A stretch of 64,000 nucleotides of DNA from Mycolicibacter sp. MU0102. GTDB lineage: Bacteria; Actinomycetota; Actinomycetes; Mycobacteriales; Mycobacteriaceae. The stretch is taken from positions 4,340,001 through 4,404,000 of the forward strand of contig NZ_OY726398.1 of the NCBI RefSeq assembly GCF_963378105.1, given 5' to 3'. The notes below the pieces were generated by a model. The model was given only the letters and a program-made list of their open reading frames with translations. It was not told the origin of the DNA and searched no databases. The position numbers and the translations under genes are program-made. Each line of letters opens with the position of its first letter. Position 1 is the stretch's first letter. Shown piece by piece: positions 26,405-34,744 of this stretch.

Positions 26405-27685
26405 ATGACCGATCAGAGCGCCCCGGATGCCCCAGTGGCTGAGGCCGCGATCGCAATCTCCCAGCGCCTCTACGATCGCCTGGCCGAGACCATCGGGGTC
26501 ATCGAGGATCTGGTCGCCAAGGAGTCACCGGACCTCACCAGCGACTCGTCGCTGCTGCAGCTGCTGCACGAGACCGTGTCGGCGAACGTCGACACATACT
26601 TCTCGGCGATCCGCCACAACATTCCGGTGGCTGACATCGCGGCACCACCGGTAGCCCTGGAACACGCGCGCCGGCTGGCGCAGCGCGGGGTGCCGGTCAA
26701 CGCGTTGGTGCGCGGCTATCGGCTGGGCCACTCGGTGGCACTGCAATTGGTGCTGGCCGAGATCCGTTCCGCCGAACTGGATCCGGACCTGAGTCTGAGC
26801 GTCCTCGGCACTATGTCGGCGCTCATGTTCGGCTATATCGACGAGATGTCGCAGCAGGTGTCCGCCGTCTACCAAGCCGAGCGGGAACGCTGGCTGGAAA
26901 GTCGAAATGCGGTGCGCGCGTTGCGTGTCCGCGACATCCTTGCCGATGAGAGCAGCGACGTCGACGCGATGACAACAGCGATCCGTTACCCGCTACGGCG
27001 CACCCATGCCGCGATCGTGGTGTGGTACCCCGATTCGGCCGGCGACCGACTGGCCGCCGCGGAGGGTTTTATCAAGCACCTCGCCGAGTCGCTGCCGGTG
27101 CAAGGGGCACCGCTGTTCGTCCCGGCCGACAGCGCATGCGGGTGGGCGTGGCTTCCGCTGCCCTCGGACGCCACAGACGATGTGGTGGAACAGATCCGCG
27201 CCTGCGCACTCGCCGCGGAAGGCGAGCCGTGGGTGGCGATCGGTGATCCGCTGCCCGGCGTCGAGGGTTTCCGCCGATCGCACCAGCAGGCCCTGGCGGC
27301 CCACGCCCTGGCGGTCGCCTCCGGCGCTACCGCGAACCGGGTCAGTGCGGCCGGGGACCCCGGACTGTCCGCGGCGGCGCTACTCGGCGGGGACAACCTG
27401 ACCGCCGCGCGGGCCTGGGTCGCCGAGGTGCTCGGCCCGCTGGCCTGTGCGACCGAGAGCGACGGCCGGCTGCGCGACACCCTGCGGGTGTTCCTGCGCA
27501 CCGGATCGAGCTTCAAGGCGGCCGGCGAGCAACTGCATTTCCATGTCAACACCATGAAATACCGGGTGCAACGGGCCGTCGAGCGGCGCGGGCGCCCGAT
27601 CGCCGACGATCGCCTGGACGTCGAGATCGCCTTGCTGCTGTGTCAGTGGTACGGCGCCGCGGTGTTGTCTTCCGGGGACGAATAG
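26405..27685 (+). CDS. PucR/CdaR-type transcriptional regulator
   Basis: The 426-residue protein has a helical N-terminal sensor region, a central GGDEF-like-fold segment (about 200-310) and the C-terminal PucR helix-turn-helix FLRTGSSFKAAGEQLHFHVNTMKYR. The start is ATG 26405, 13 bases after gatD; the longer frame overlapping gatD lacks family similarity. It stands in the same direction just before alkB, so it is the likely regulator of the alkane cluster. Effector unknown. A short GGCCG/CGGCC inverted repeat follows its stop. Confidence 0.88.
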   Translation: MTDQSAPDAPVAEAAIAISQRLYDRLAETIGVIEDLVAKESPDLTSDSSLLQLLHETVSANVDTYFSAIRHNIPVADIAAPPVALEHARRLAQRGVPVNALVRGYRLGHSVALQLVLAEIRSAELDPDLSLSVLGTMSALMFGYIDEMSQQVSAVYQAERERWLESRNAVRALRVRDILADESSDVDAMTTAIRYPLRRTHAAIVVWYPDSAGDRLAAAEGFIKHLAESLPVQGAPLFVPADSACGWAWLPLPSDATDDVVEQIRACALAAEGEPWVAIGDPLPGVEGFRRSHQQALAAHALAVASGATANRVSAAGDPGLSAAALLGGDNLTAARAWVAEVLGPLACATESDGRLRDTLRVFLRTGSSFKAAGEQLHFHVNTMKYRVQRAVERRGRPIADDRLDVEIALLLCQWYGAAVLSSGDE

Positions 27686-27791
27686 CCGGCCGAATTCCGG
27701 CCGCGCGGGACGAGCGGCGAGGCTGCGGCGCTACCTAACGTCAGGCACATCCGAAAACACATGGTGTGACCGAGGCGAGGGGTTGAACGCG

Positions 27792-29015
27792 ATGAGCACC
27801 GAGATGGCCAGCGAACCGAAGCTCTGGCAGGACAAGAAACGTCACCTGTGGCTGCTGGGCCTGGTGGTGCCCACCATGCTGTTTCTGGTGTTGCCGCTGG
27901 TCTGGGCGCTGAACCAGGCCGGCCTGCACATCGCGGCACAACTGCCGTTGTACATCGGGCCGATCCTGCTCTACGTGCTGCTGCCGGCGCTCGACCTCTG
28001 GATCGGCGCCGACGGGCAGAACCCGCCCGATGAGGTGATGGCGGCGCTGGAGAACGACAAGTACTACCGCTACGCCACCTACGCCTACATCCCCTTCCAG
28101 TACGCCAGCGCCATCTTCGGCGCCTACCTGTTCACCGCCTCGGACCTGGGCTGGCTCGGCTTCGACGGGTCGCTGGGCTGGCTGGGCAAGATCGGGGTGG
28201 CGCTGACCACCGCGACGGTCGCCGGAGTCGGCATCAACACGGCCCACGAGCTGGGCCACAAGCGCGAGTCGCTGGAGCGGTGGCTGGCCAAGATCACCCT
28301 GGCCCAGGTCTGCTACGGCCACTTCTACGTCGAGCACAACCGCGGCCACCACGTCCGGGTGGCCACCCCCGAAGACCCGGCGTCGGCCCGCTTCGGTGAG
28401 ACATTCTGGGAGTTCCTGCCGCGCAGCACTTTCGGCGGCATTCGCTCGGCGTGGGAGCTGGAGGCCCAGCGGGTCCGGCGGACCGGCAAGAGCCCGTGGA
28501 ACCCGCGGACCTGGGCGGACAACGACGTGGTCAACGCGCTGGCGATGTCGGTGCTGTTCTGGGGCGTGATGATCGCCGTGTTCGGCGTCGCGCTGCTGCC
28601 CTACGTGCTGATCAACGCCATCTACGGGTCGTCACTGCTGGAGTCGGTGAACTACCTCGAGCACTACGGGCTGGTGCGCCAGAAGCAACCCACCGGACGT
28701 TACGAGCGCTGCACACCGCAGCACAGCTGGAACTCCGACCACATGGTCACCAACCTGTTCCTCTACCACCTGCAGCGGCACAGCGACCACCACGCCAACC
28801 CCACCCGGCGCTACCAGACTTTGCGCAGCTTCGACGACTCGCCGAACCTGCCGGCCGGCTACGGGGCGCTCATTGGGGTGACCTACTTCCCGACGGTGTG
28901 GCGCAAGCTGATGGACCACCGGGTGCTCGAGCACTATGCCGGCGACATCACCCGGGCCAACATTCACCCGCGGGTGCGCGGCAAGGTGCTGGCTCGCTAC
29001 GGGGCAGCCGCCTGA
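27792..29015 (+). CDS. alkB: Alkane 1-monooxygenase
   Basis: This integral-membrane non-heme di-iron enzyme hydroxylates the terminal carbon of medium- and long-chain n-alkanes using electrons from rubredoxin. The eight-histidine set is visible: HELGHK (152-157), EHNRGHH (181-187), NYLEHYGL and LQRHSDHH. Several hydrophobic helices occur at about 20-70 and 100-145 and near 250-285. I start at ATG 27792 (407 residues) rather than the TTG at 27783. The order alkB-rubA1-rubA2-rubB with overlapping ends is the standard actinobacterial alkane operon. A weak -10 candidate TAACGT lies at 27736. Confidence 0.96.
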   Translation: MSTEMASEPKLWQDKKRHLWLLGLVVPTMLFLVLPLVWALNQAGLHIAAQLPLYIGPILLYVLLPALDLWIGADGQNPPDEVMAALENDKYYRYATYAYIPFQYASAIFGAYLFTASDLGWLGFDGSLGWLGKIGVALTTATVAGVGINTAHELGHKRESLERWLAKITLAQVCYGHFYVEHNRGHHVRVATPEDPASARFGETFWEFLPRSTFGGIRSAWELEAQRVRRTGKSPWNPRTWADNDVVNALAMSVLFWGVMIAVFGVALLPYVLINAIYGSSLLESVNYLEHYGLVRQKQPTGRYERCTPQHSWNSDHMVTNLFLYHLQRHSDHHANPTRRYQTLRSFDDSPNLPAGYGALIGVTYFPTVWRKLMDHRVLEHYAGDITRANIHPRVRGKVLARYGAAA

Positions 29016-29188
29016 TGGCCGTTTACAGGTGCCCGGGCTGCGGCTACCTCTACCACGAGGCCAACGGGGAGCCCCGCGAGGGATTCCCGGCCGGCACGTC
29101 CTGGCAGCAGATCCCCGATGACTGGACCTGCCCGGACTGCGCGGTACGCGAAAAGCTGGATTTCGAACCGATCGGAGTGAACTCATGA
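29015..29188 (+). CDS. rubA1: Rubredoxin (AlkG1 type)
   Basis: This 57-residue iron protein has Fe-ligating Cys6, Cys9, Cys39 and Cys42 (CPGCGY and CPDCAVREK). The Gly usually after the second pair is replaced by Ala, and an Arg follows, which are marks of the AlkG1 type. In the literature that type often cannot replace the electron donor of AlkB. ATG 29015 shares one base with the alkB stop. Confidence 0.93.
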   Translation: MAVYRCPGCGYLYHEANGEPREGFPAGTSWQQIPDDWTCPDCAVREKLDFEPIGVNS

Positions 29189-29367
29189 GCGACTACAAAC
29201 TGTTCCGGTGCCTGCAGTGCGGCTTCGAATACGACGAGGCGCTGGGTTGGCCGGAGGACGGCATCGAGCCCGGCACCCGCTGGGCCGACATCCCCGAGGA
29301 CTGGAGCTGCCCGGACTGCGGCGCGGCCAAGGCCGACTTCGAGATGGTGGAAGTGGTCCGGCCGTGA
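29185..29367 (+). CDS. rubA2: Rubredoxin (AlkG2 type)
   Basis: This 60-residue rubredoxin has Cys9, Cys12, Cys42 and Cys45 (CLQCGFEY and CPDCGAAK) and the classical AlkG2 spacing. It is the likely electron donor to AlkB. Its ATG overlaps the rubA1 stop as ATGA, and its own stop overlaps the rubB GTG. Confidence 0.94.
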   Translation: MSDYKLFRCLQCGFEYDEALGWPEDGIEPGTRWADIPEDWSCPDCGAAKADFEMVEVVRP

Positions 29368-30521
29368 GCGGGGTGCTCATCGTCGGGGCCGGCCTGGCCG
29401 CGGTTCGCACCGCCGAACAGCTTCGCCGCAACGGCTTTGGCGACCCGATCACGATCGTCGGCGCCGAAGAGCACCCGCCGTATGACCGACCACCGCTGTC
29501 CAAGCAGATGCTGCGCGGCGAAGTGGATGATGTTGCGTTGAAGCCGGCGAGTTTCTACGAGAACAACAGCATCACCCTGCGCCTGGGTGTCCCCGCTATT
29601 GGTTTCGACGCCGGGGCGCACACCGTGGAGCTGGCCGACGGACAGCTGCTGGGCTACGACCAGTTGGTGATCGCCACCGGCCTGGTGCCCAACCGCATCG
29701 CGGCGTTTGGCGATCTGGACGGCCTCTGCGTGCTGCGCTCGCTCGACGACTGTGTGGCGCTGCAGCGCCGGGCCGCGAGCGCACGCCGCGCCGTGGTGAT
29801 CGGCGCCGGCTTCATCGGATGCGAGGTCGCGGCCAGCCTGCGCGGTCTGGGAGTGCAGGTGACGCTGGTGGAGCCGCAGCCCGCGCCGCTGGCCGGCGTG
29901 CTGGGCGAGCAGGCCGGGGCACTGATCGCCCGGCTGCACCACGATGAGGGCGTCGACGTGCGCACCGGTGTGGCAGTTGAGTCCATCTCCGGCGGCGACG
30001 GCGTCGAGTCGGTGACGCTGTCCGACGGATCGGTGATCGAGGCCGACCTCGTGGTGGTCGGGATCGGATCACGCCCGGCCAGTGACTGGTTGACCGGCAG
30101 CGATGTCGAGGTGGCCGACGGTGTGGTCTGCGACGCGGTCGGGCGTACCAGCGCCCGGGATGTGTGGGCGGTCGGCGACGTGGCGTGCTGGGACGGTAAC
30201 CGCGTCGAGCACTGGAGCAACGTCGCCGATCAGGCGCGGACCCTGGTGGCGGCGATGCTGAACTCCGAAGCGGTGGTGAGCCCTGGGGTGCCCTACTTCT
30301 GGAGCGACCAATACGACGTCAAGATCCAATGCCTGGGACGGCCACGAGCCGGCGACACCGTGCACGTGGTCGATGATGACGGTCGCCGCTTCCTGGCCTA
30401 CTACGAGCGTGACGGGGTGCTGGTCGCGGTGGTGGGCGCGGGTATCCCGGAGAAGGTGCGGGCGGCCCGCGCCGGGATCGCCGCTGGGGTGGCGATCGCC
30501 GACGTGCTGGCGCCGGTCTAG
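29364..30521 (+). CDS. rubB: Rubredoxin reductase
   Basis: It transfers electrons from NAD(P)H to rubredoxin. There are two Rossmann motifs: VGAGLAAVRTAEQL at the N-terminus for FAD and VVIGAGFIGCEVA for NADH. Other features are the FAD-binding DVWAVGDVACW and a C-terminal rubredoxin-reductase domain. GTG 29364 overlaps the rubA2 stop (GTGA), giving 385 residues. Its tail overlaps the convergent DUF559 gene by four bases. Confidence 0.93.
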   Translation: MSGVLIVGAGLAAVRTAEQLRRNGFGDPITIVGAEEHPPYDRPPLSKQMLRGEVDDVALKPASFYENNSITLRLGVPAIGFDAGAHTVELADGQLLGYDQLVIATGLVPNRIAAFGDLDGLCVLRSLDDCVALQRRAASARRAVVIGAGFIGCEVAASLRGLGVQVTLVEPQPAPLAGVLGEQAGALIARLHHDEGVDVRTGVAVESISGGDGVESVTLSDGSVIEADLVVVGIGSRPASDWLTGSDVEVADGVVCDAVGRTSARDVWAVGDVACWDGNRVEHWSNVADQARTLVAAMLNSEAVVSPGVPYFWSDQYDVKIQCLGRPRAGDTVHVVDDDGRRFLAYYERDGVLVAVVGAGIPEKVRAARAGIAAGVAIADVLAPV

Positions 30522-31366
30522 GGACGCCAGCCGCGGGCGTGTAGCGCCTCGGTGACGCGGCGGATGGTCGCTTGGGGGTTGTCCTCGTTGATCACCTGGA
30601 TGTTGATCCAGCCCAGGCGTTCCAGCTTGCGCTGGCGCTGGCGGTCTTTGACGTACTGCGCGCGATCTTTTTGATGGTGTTCCCCGTCGTATTCGGCGGA
30701 CACCTTGTAGTCCTCCCATCCCAGATCAAGCCAGGCGAACGGCCAGTACCCCCGCTCGATCACCGGGATCTGGGTGGTCGGAGTCGGCAGGCCCGCGTCG
30801 ATAAGCAGTAGCCGCAGCCAGGACTCCTTGGGTGAGGCGGCGCCGGCGTCGACGAGCGGAAGTGCCGCCCGCAGCCGTCGTAAACCGCGGGCGCCTTGGT
30901 GGTGCTTGGCGATCAGGATTACATCCTCAGCGCTGAACGGGGTGGCTCTGGCGAGGGCGTCCAGCCGGGCGATCGCCTTGCCTCGCGGCAGGTGCCGGGC
31001 CAGGTCGTAAGCGGTGCGCGCGGGGGTGGTGACCCGGATCCGGCCGACGTGGGTGACCTCGTCGTCGCGCAGGTTTTCGTCGCGAACGATCAGGCCCCGC
31101 GGCGGCCGGGTATTCGACCAGATCAGCTCGATCGGGATATCCACGTCCACCCACCTGGCGCCGTGTAAGGCGGAGGCGGCCACCCCTGCGATCACGCCTT
31201 GGCGTCCAGACCGCAGCCAAGCCCCTTCGATCCGGTCGCGCAGCGTCAGCTGATGTGTCTTCGGCACATAGACGTCGCGGAAGATCGCCCGGTGCCAGCG
31301 ACGCAGTTCATAGTCGGTGAGCCGGCCGTGCGCCAGCGCTTCGCTGCCGATGAAGACCTCGCCCAT
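30518..31366 (-). CDS. DUF559-type protein with AbiEi-like N-terminus
   Basis: The 282-residue protein has an N-terminal winged-helix-like region, then a C-terminal PD-(D/E)xK/Vsr-like domain. The latter shows AEYDGEHHQ, followed by a charged helix with an R-x-R-x3-L pattern, and ERLGWINIQVI. Many actinobacteria carry multiple copies of this architecture, often wrongly described as cullin-related. A nuclease or antitoxin-related role is inferred, not known. There is no cognate toxin gene next to it; the neighbours are rubB and recR, both housekeeping. Confidence 0.68.
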   Translation of the reverse strand: MGEVFIGSEALAHGRLTDYELRRWHRAIFRDVYVPKTHQLTLRDRIEGAWLRSGRQGVIAGVAASALHGARWVDVDIPIELIWSNTRPPRGLIVRDENLRDDEVTHVGRIRVTTPARTAYDLARHLPRGKAIARLDALARATPFSAEDVILIAKHHQGARGLRRLRAALPLVDAGAASPKESWLRLLLIDAGLPTPTTQIPVIERGYWPFAWLDLGWEDYKVSAEYDGEHHQKDRAQYVKDRQRQRKLERLGWINIQVINEDNPQATIRRVTEALHARGWRP

Positions 31367-31399
31367 GTCCAGATACTGCCGACGGACACCGACACCCCA

Positions 31400-31460
31400 C
31401 GCGAGTCTGTAGTTAGCGCGAAGAAGTGCGAGTAGTGACCGCGATAACTACAGGCTCGCG
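31400..31460 (-). terminator. Large imperfect hairpin after recR
   Basis: The arms 31400-31420 and 31440-31460 match at 19 of 21 positions around a 19-base loop. It begins 9 bases past the recR stop and ends before the DUF559 start. There is no T-run. It is the third hairpin of this design in the window. Confidence 0.65.
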
Positions 31461-31469
31461 GGAGAGGGG

Positions 31470-32081
31470 CTAGGCCATGGCGCGGCGGCCGGTGAAGGCC
31501 CGGCCCAAGGTCAGCTCATCGGCGAACTCCAGGTCGCCGCCCATCGGCAGCCCGGACGCCAAACGCGTCACGCTGAGCCCGGGAATGTCGCGCAGCACCC
31601 GCACCAGATAGGTGGCGGTGGCCTCACCCTCGGTGTTGGGGTCGGTGGCGATGATCACCTCACTGACGTCCACCCCATCGACCCGCTCCCCGACCCGATT
31701 CAGCAGCTCACGCACCCGCAGTTGCTCGGGGCCGATCCCCGACAAGGGATCCAGCGCGCCGCCGAGCACGTGGTAACGGCCGCGGAACTCCCGGGTGCGT
31801 TCGATGGCGGCGACGTCCTTGGGCTCCTCGACGACGCAGATCTGGGCGAAGTCGCGGCGCGGGTCCCCGCAGATCCGACAGCGCTGCGCATCAGCGACGT
31901 TGCCGCACACCTCGCAGAACTGCACGCCGTCGCGGACCTTGGTGAGCACCGCGGTGAGCCGGTCGATCTCCGGCGGCTCGACCGACAGCAGGTGAAACGC
32001 GATCCGCTGGGCGCTCTTGGGGCCGATGCCCGGCAGCTTGCCCAGCTCGTCGATCAGGTCCTGAACCGGACCCTCAAACAC
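31470..32081 (-). CDS. recR: Recombination mediator RecR
   Basis: RecR works with RecF/RecO to load RecA on gapped DNA. An N-terminal helix-hairpin-helix (LGKLPGIGPKSAQRIA) is followed by a C4 zinc finger (CEVCG and CRICGD) and a Toprim domain (ICVVEEPKDVAAIE). GTG 32081 directly follows the ybaB stop. 203 residues, the normal size. Confidence 0.96.
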   Translation of the reverse strand: MFEGPVQDLIDELGKLPGIGPKSAQRIAFHLLSVEPPEIDRLTAVLTKVRDGVQFCEVCGNVADAQRCRICGDPRRDFAQICVVEEPKDVAAIERTREFRGRYHVLGGALDPLSGIGPEQLRVRELLNRVGERVDGVDVSEVIIATDPNTEGEATATYLVRVLRDIPGLSVTRLASGLPMGGDLEFADELTLGRAFTGRRAMA

Positions 32082-32417
32082 CTAGGCTCCCGGCATGCCG
32101 AGCGCGCCGCCCATGCCGCCGGCCAGCGGCGACAGCCGCTGCTGGGCCAGCGTGTGCGCCTTCTTGGAGGCGTCCGCGAGCGCTCCCACGATCAAGTCCT
32201 GCAGGGTCTCGATGTCCTCGGGGTCGACGACCTTCGGGTCGATGTGCACCGCGAGCACTTCGCCGCCGCCGTTGGAGGTGACCTTGACCAGGCCGTTTCC
32301 GGCTTCCCCGTGCACTTCGGTGACGGCCAGCTCCTGCTGCGCCTGCAGCAGTCGTTGCTGCATCTGCTGAGCCTGGGCCAGCAGCGCCGACATGTCGGGC
32401 GGGCCTCCTGGTTGCAT
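32082..32417 (-). CDS. ybaB: YbaB/EbfC-family nucleoid-associated protein
   Basis: The 111-residue DNA-binding protein has the family core VKVTSNGGGEVLAVHIDP and DLIVGALADASKKA, with an N-terminal Gln-rich helix and a Gly/Met C-terminal tail. The conserved ybaB-recR order supports a role in DNA transactions. A slightly longer start upstream is possible; ATG 32417 gives the conserved N-terminus. Confidence 0.93.
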   Translation of the reverse strand: MQPGGPPDMSALLAQAQQMQQRLLQAQQELAVTEVHGEAGNGLVKVTSNGGGEVLAVHIDPKVVDPEDIETLQDLIVGALADASKKAHTLAQQRLSPLAGGMGGALGMPGA

Positions 32418-32546
32418 GACACTCCCCTTGCTTGGTCGTCTTCAAGTCGTGTGCGTGGTCTCGACTGGGTTGCGGCTTGGTTTCAGCTGCGAGACCCGGT
32501 GCGTGTGAGAATTCCAGCGTAGTCGGCCCCGGCCTACGTTGGCGGC

Positions 32547-33311
32547 GTGCGCGTACCAGTTCTTGTCCGTGTCGGTATCGCGATCACCACCGGCCTGGTG
32601 GTGGCCGCCGCGGTGCCGAGCGCCCCGATGTCCTTCGCCGCCCCCGCCAACATCGCCGGCATGATCGTGTTCCTCGACCCCGGCCACAGCGGCGCGGGCG
32701 ACCCCGCCGCCCTGTCGCGTCAGGTGCCTAACGGCCGGGGCGGCACCAAGAACTGCCAGACCAGCGGCACCGCGACCAACTCCGGCTATCCCGAGCACAG
32801 CTTCACCTGGGATACCACGCTGCGGATCCGCCAAGCCCTCAATTCCGCCGGCGTTCGCACCGCGATGTCGCGAGGTGACGACAACGGGCCGGCTCCGTGC
32901 ATCGACGCACGGGCCGCGGCGGCCAATGCGCTGCACCCCAATGCCATCGTGTCCATCCACGCCGACGGCGGGCAGCCCGCCGGCCGCGGATTCCACGTCA
33001 ACTACTCCGCACCCCCGCTGAACCCGGCCCAGGAGGGCCCGGCGGTGCGGTTCGCCCAGATCATGCGCAGCCAGTTGCAGGCCGCGGGCATTCCGCCGGC
33101 CAACTACATCGGCACCGACGGCTTGAAGGGTCGCGCCGACCTCGCCGGGCTCAACCTGGCCGAATACCCGTCGGTCTTGGTCGAGCTCGGCAACATGAAG
33201 AACGCAACGGATGCGGCCTTGATGGAGAGTCCGGCGGGCCGCCAGCGCTACGCCGATGCCGTGGCGCGCGGCATCGCCAGTTTCCTGAGCGCTCAGACAC
33301 AAGTGCCCTAA
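32547..33311 (+). CDS. ami1: N-acetylmuramoyl-L-alanine amidase (Ami1)
   Basis: This exported Amidase_3 enzyme cleaves the bond between muramic acid and the stem peptide. Zn ligands are His47 (LDPGHSG), Glu83 (YPEHS) and His138 (SIHADGG); Glu213 (VELGNM) is catalytic. Cys70 and Cys118 form the disulfide known in M. tuberculosis Rv3717. A signal peptide precedes residue 32. It lacks a separate wall-binding domain, like Rv3717. A second copy is at 59.6 kb. Confidence 0.93.
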   Translation: MRVPVLVRVGIAITTGLVVAAAVPSAPMSFAAPANIAGMIVFLDPGHSGAGDPAALSRQVPNGRGGTKNCQTSGTATNSGYPEHSFTWDTTLRIRQALNSAGVRTAMSRGDDNGPAPCIDARAAAANALHPNAIVSIHADGGQPAGRGFHVNYSAPPLNPAQEGPAVRFAQIMRSQLQAAGIPPANYIGTDGLKGRADLAGLNLAEYPSVLVELGNMKNATDAALMESPAGRQRYADAVARGIASFLSAQTQVP

Positions 33312-33364
33312 CTCGCAGCGCTGCGGCGTGCACGCCCGCCGATCCGCCGTTAGCGTGGGAGGTG

Positions 33365-34744
33365 ATGTCCGTTCGGCCGGCCGATACACCGACATCCCAC
33401 GTGCGGGGGGTGCGCCGGCTGCTGGACAGCTACCGGAGCATCCCCGCCGACGAATCGGTCCGGCTGGCCAAGCCCACCTCCAACCTGTTTCGGGCGCGCG
33501 CGAAGCGCCAGGCGCCCGGTCTGGACACCTCGGGCCTGGTGAGCGTCATCGCCGTCGACCCGGAGAACCGCACCGCCGACGTCGACGGCATGTGCACCTA
33601 TGAGGATCTGGTCGCCGCCACCCTGCCCTACGGCCTGGCGCCGTTGGTGGTCCCGCAGCTAAAGACGATCACCGTCGGCGGTGCGGTCAGCGGCCTGGGA
33701 ATCGAGTCGGCGTCGTTCCGCAACGGGCTGCCGCACGAGTCGGTGCTGGAGATGGACGTGCTCACCGGCGACGGCGAGCTGCTGACGGTATCGCGCGACC
33801 AGCACGAGGATCTGTTCCACGCGTTTCCGAATTCCTATGGGACGCTGGGGTATTCGACACGACTGCGGATCGAACTGGAGGACGTCAAGCCGTTCGTCGC
33901 GTTGCGGCACATCCGTTTCGATTCCCTGGACGAGCTGGTCTCGACGATGGACCGCATCATCGACACCGGCGGGCTCGAAGGCGTTCCGGTGGACTACCTC
34001 GACGGCGTGGTGTTCAGCCCCCGGGAGAGCTACCTGTGTGTCGGTATCGCGACCGACTCCCCCGGCGCGGTCAGCGACTACACCGGCCAGCAGATCTACT
34101 ACCGCTCGATCCGGCACGCACATGGGATCAAAGACGACCGGCTGACCATCCACGACTACCTGTGGCGCTGGGACACCGACTGGTTCTGGTGCTCGCGCGC
34201 GTTCGGCGCGCAGCGTCCCCTGGTGCGACGGTGGTGGCCGCGACGCTATCGGCGCAGCAGTGTCTACTCGAAGCTGATCGCCTACGACCAGCGCTTCGCC
34301 ATCGCCGACCGGATCGAGAAGCGGCATCACCGCCCGCCTCGTGAGCGAGTGGTGCAGGACATCGAGGTCCCACTGGAACGCTGTCGGCAATTCCTGGACT
34401 GGTTCTTCGCTCACGTCCCGATCGAGCCGGTGTGGTTGTGCCCGCTGCGGCTGCGCGGCGACGAGGAGTGGCCGCTGTACCCGATCCGGTCCAATCGCAC
34501 CTACGTCAACGTCGGATTCTGGTCGTCGGTCCCGGCCGGCGCCACCGAGGGAGCCACTAATCGACTGATCGAGGCCCAGGTGAGCGAGCTCGACGGCCAC
34601 AAGTCGCTGTACTCCGACTCCTACTACACCGCCGCGGAGTTTGACGAGCTCTACGGCGGTGAAACCTATCGGAGGATCAAGAAGACTTACGACCCCGACT
34701 CGCGGCTACTGGACCTCTACGCCAAGGCGGTGCGACGACGATGA
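33365..34744 (+). CDS. FAD-binding oxidoreductase (TmsA/BfaA-like)
   Basis: The 459-residue flavoprotein belongs to the FAD_binding_4, DHCR24-like family. The FAD domain includes VVPQLKTITVGGAVSGLGIESASFRNG (split motif at about 99-125). It is directly linked to a SAM-dependent lipid methyltransferase with an ATGA overlap. In actinobacteria such pairs act as TmsA/TmsB or BfaA/BfaB: the methyltransferase adds a methylene group at C10 of oleoyl chains and the flavoprotein reduces it to a methyl branch (tuberculostearate). This pair corresponds to Rv3719/Rv3720; its exact product is not established by sequence. ATG 33365 follows GGAGGTG. Confidence 0.82.
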   Translation: MSVRPADTPTSHVRGVRRLLDSYRSIPADESVRLAKPTSNLFRARAKRQAPGLDTSGLVSVIAVDPENRTADVDGMCTYEDLVAATLPYGLAPLVVPQLKTITVGGAVSGLGIESASFRNGLPHESVLEMDVLTGDGELLTVSRDQHEDLFHAFPNSYGTLGYSTRLRIELEDVKPFVALRHIRFDSLDELVSTMDRIIDTGGLEGVPVDYLDGVVFSPRESYLCVGIATDSPGAVSDYTGQQIYYRSIRHAHGIKDDRLTIHDYLWRWDTDWFWCSRAFGAQRPLVRRWWPRRYRRSSVYSKLIAYDQRFAIADRIEKRHHRPPRERVVQDIEVPLERCRQFLDWFFAHVPIEPVWLCPLRLRGDEEWPLYPIRSNRTYVNVGFWSSVPAGATEGATNRLIEAQVSELDGHKSLYSDSYYTAAEFDELYGGETYRRIKKTYDPDSRLLDLYAKAVRRR

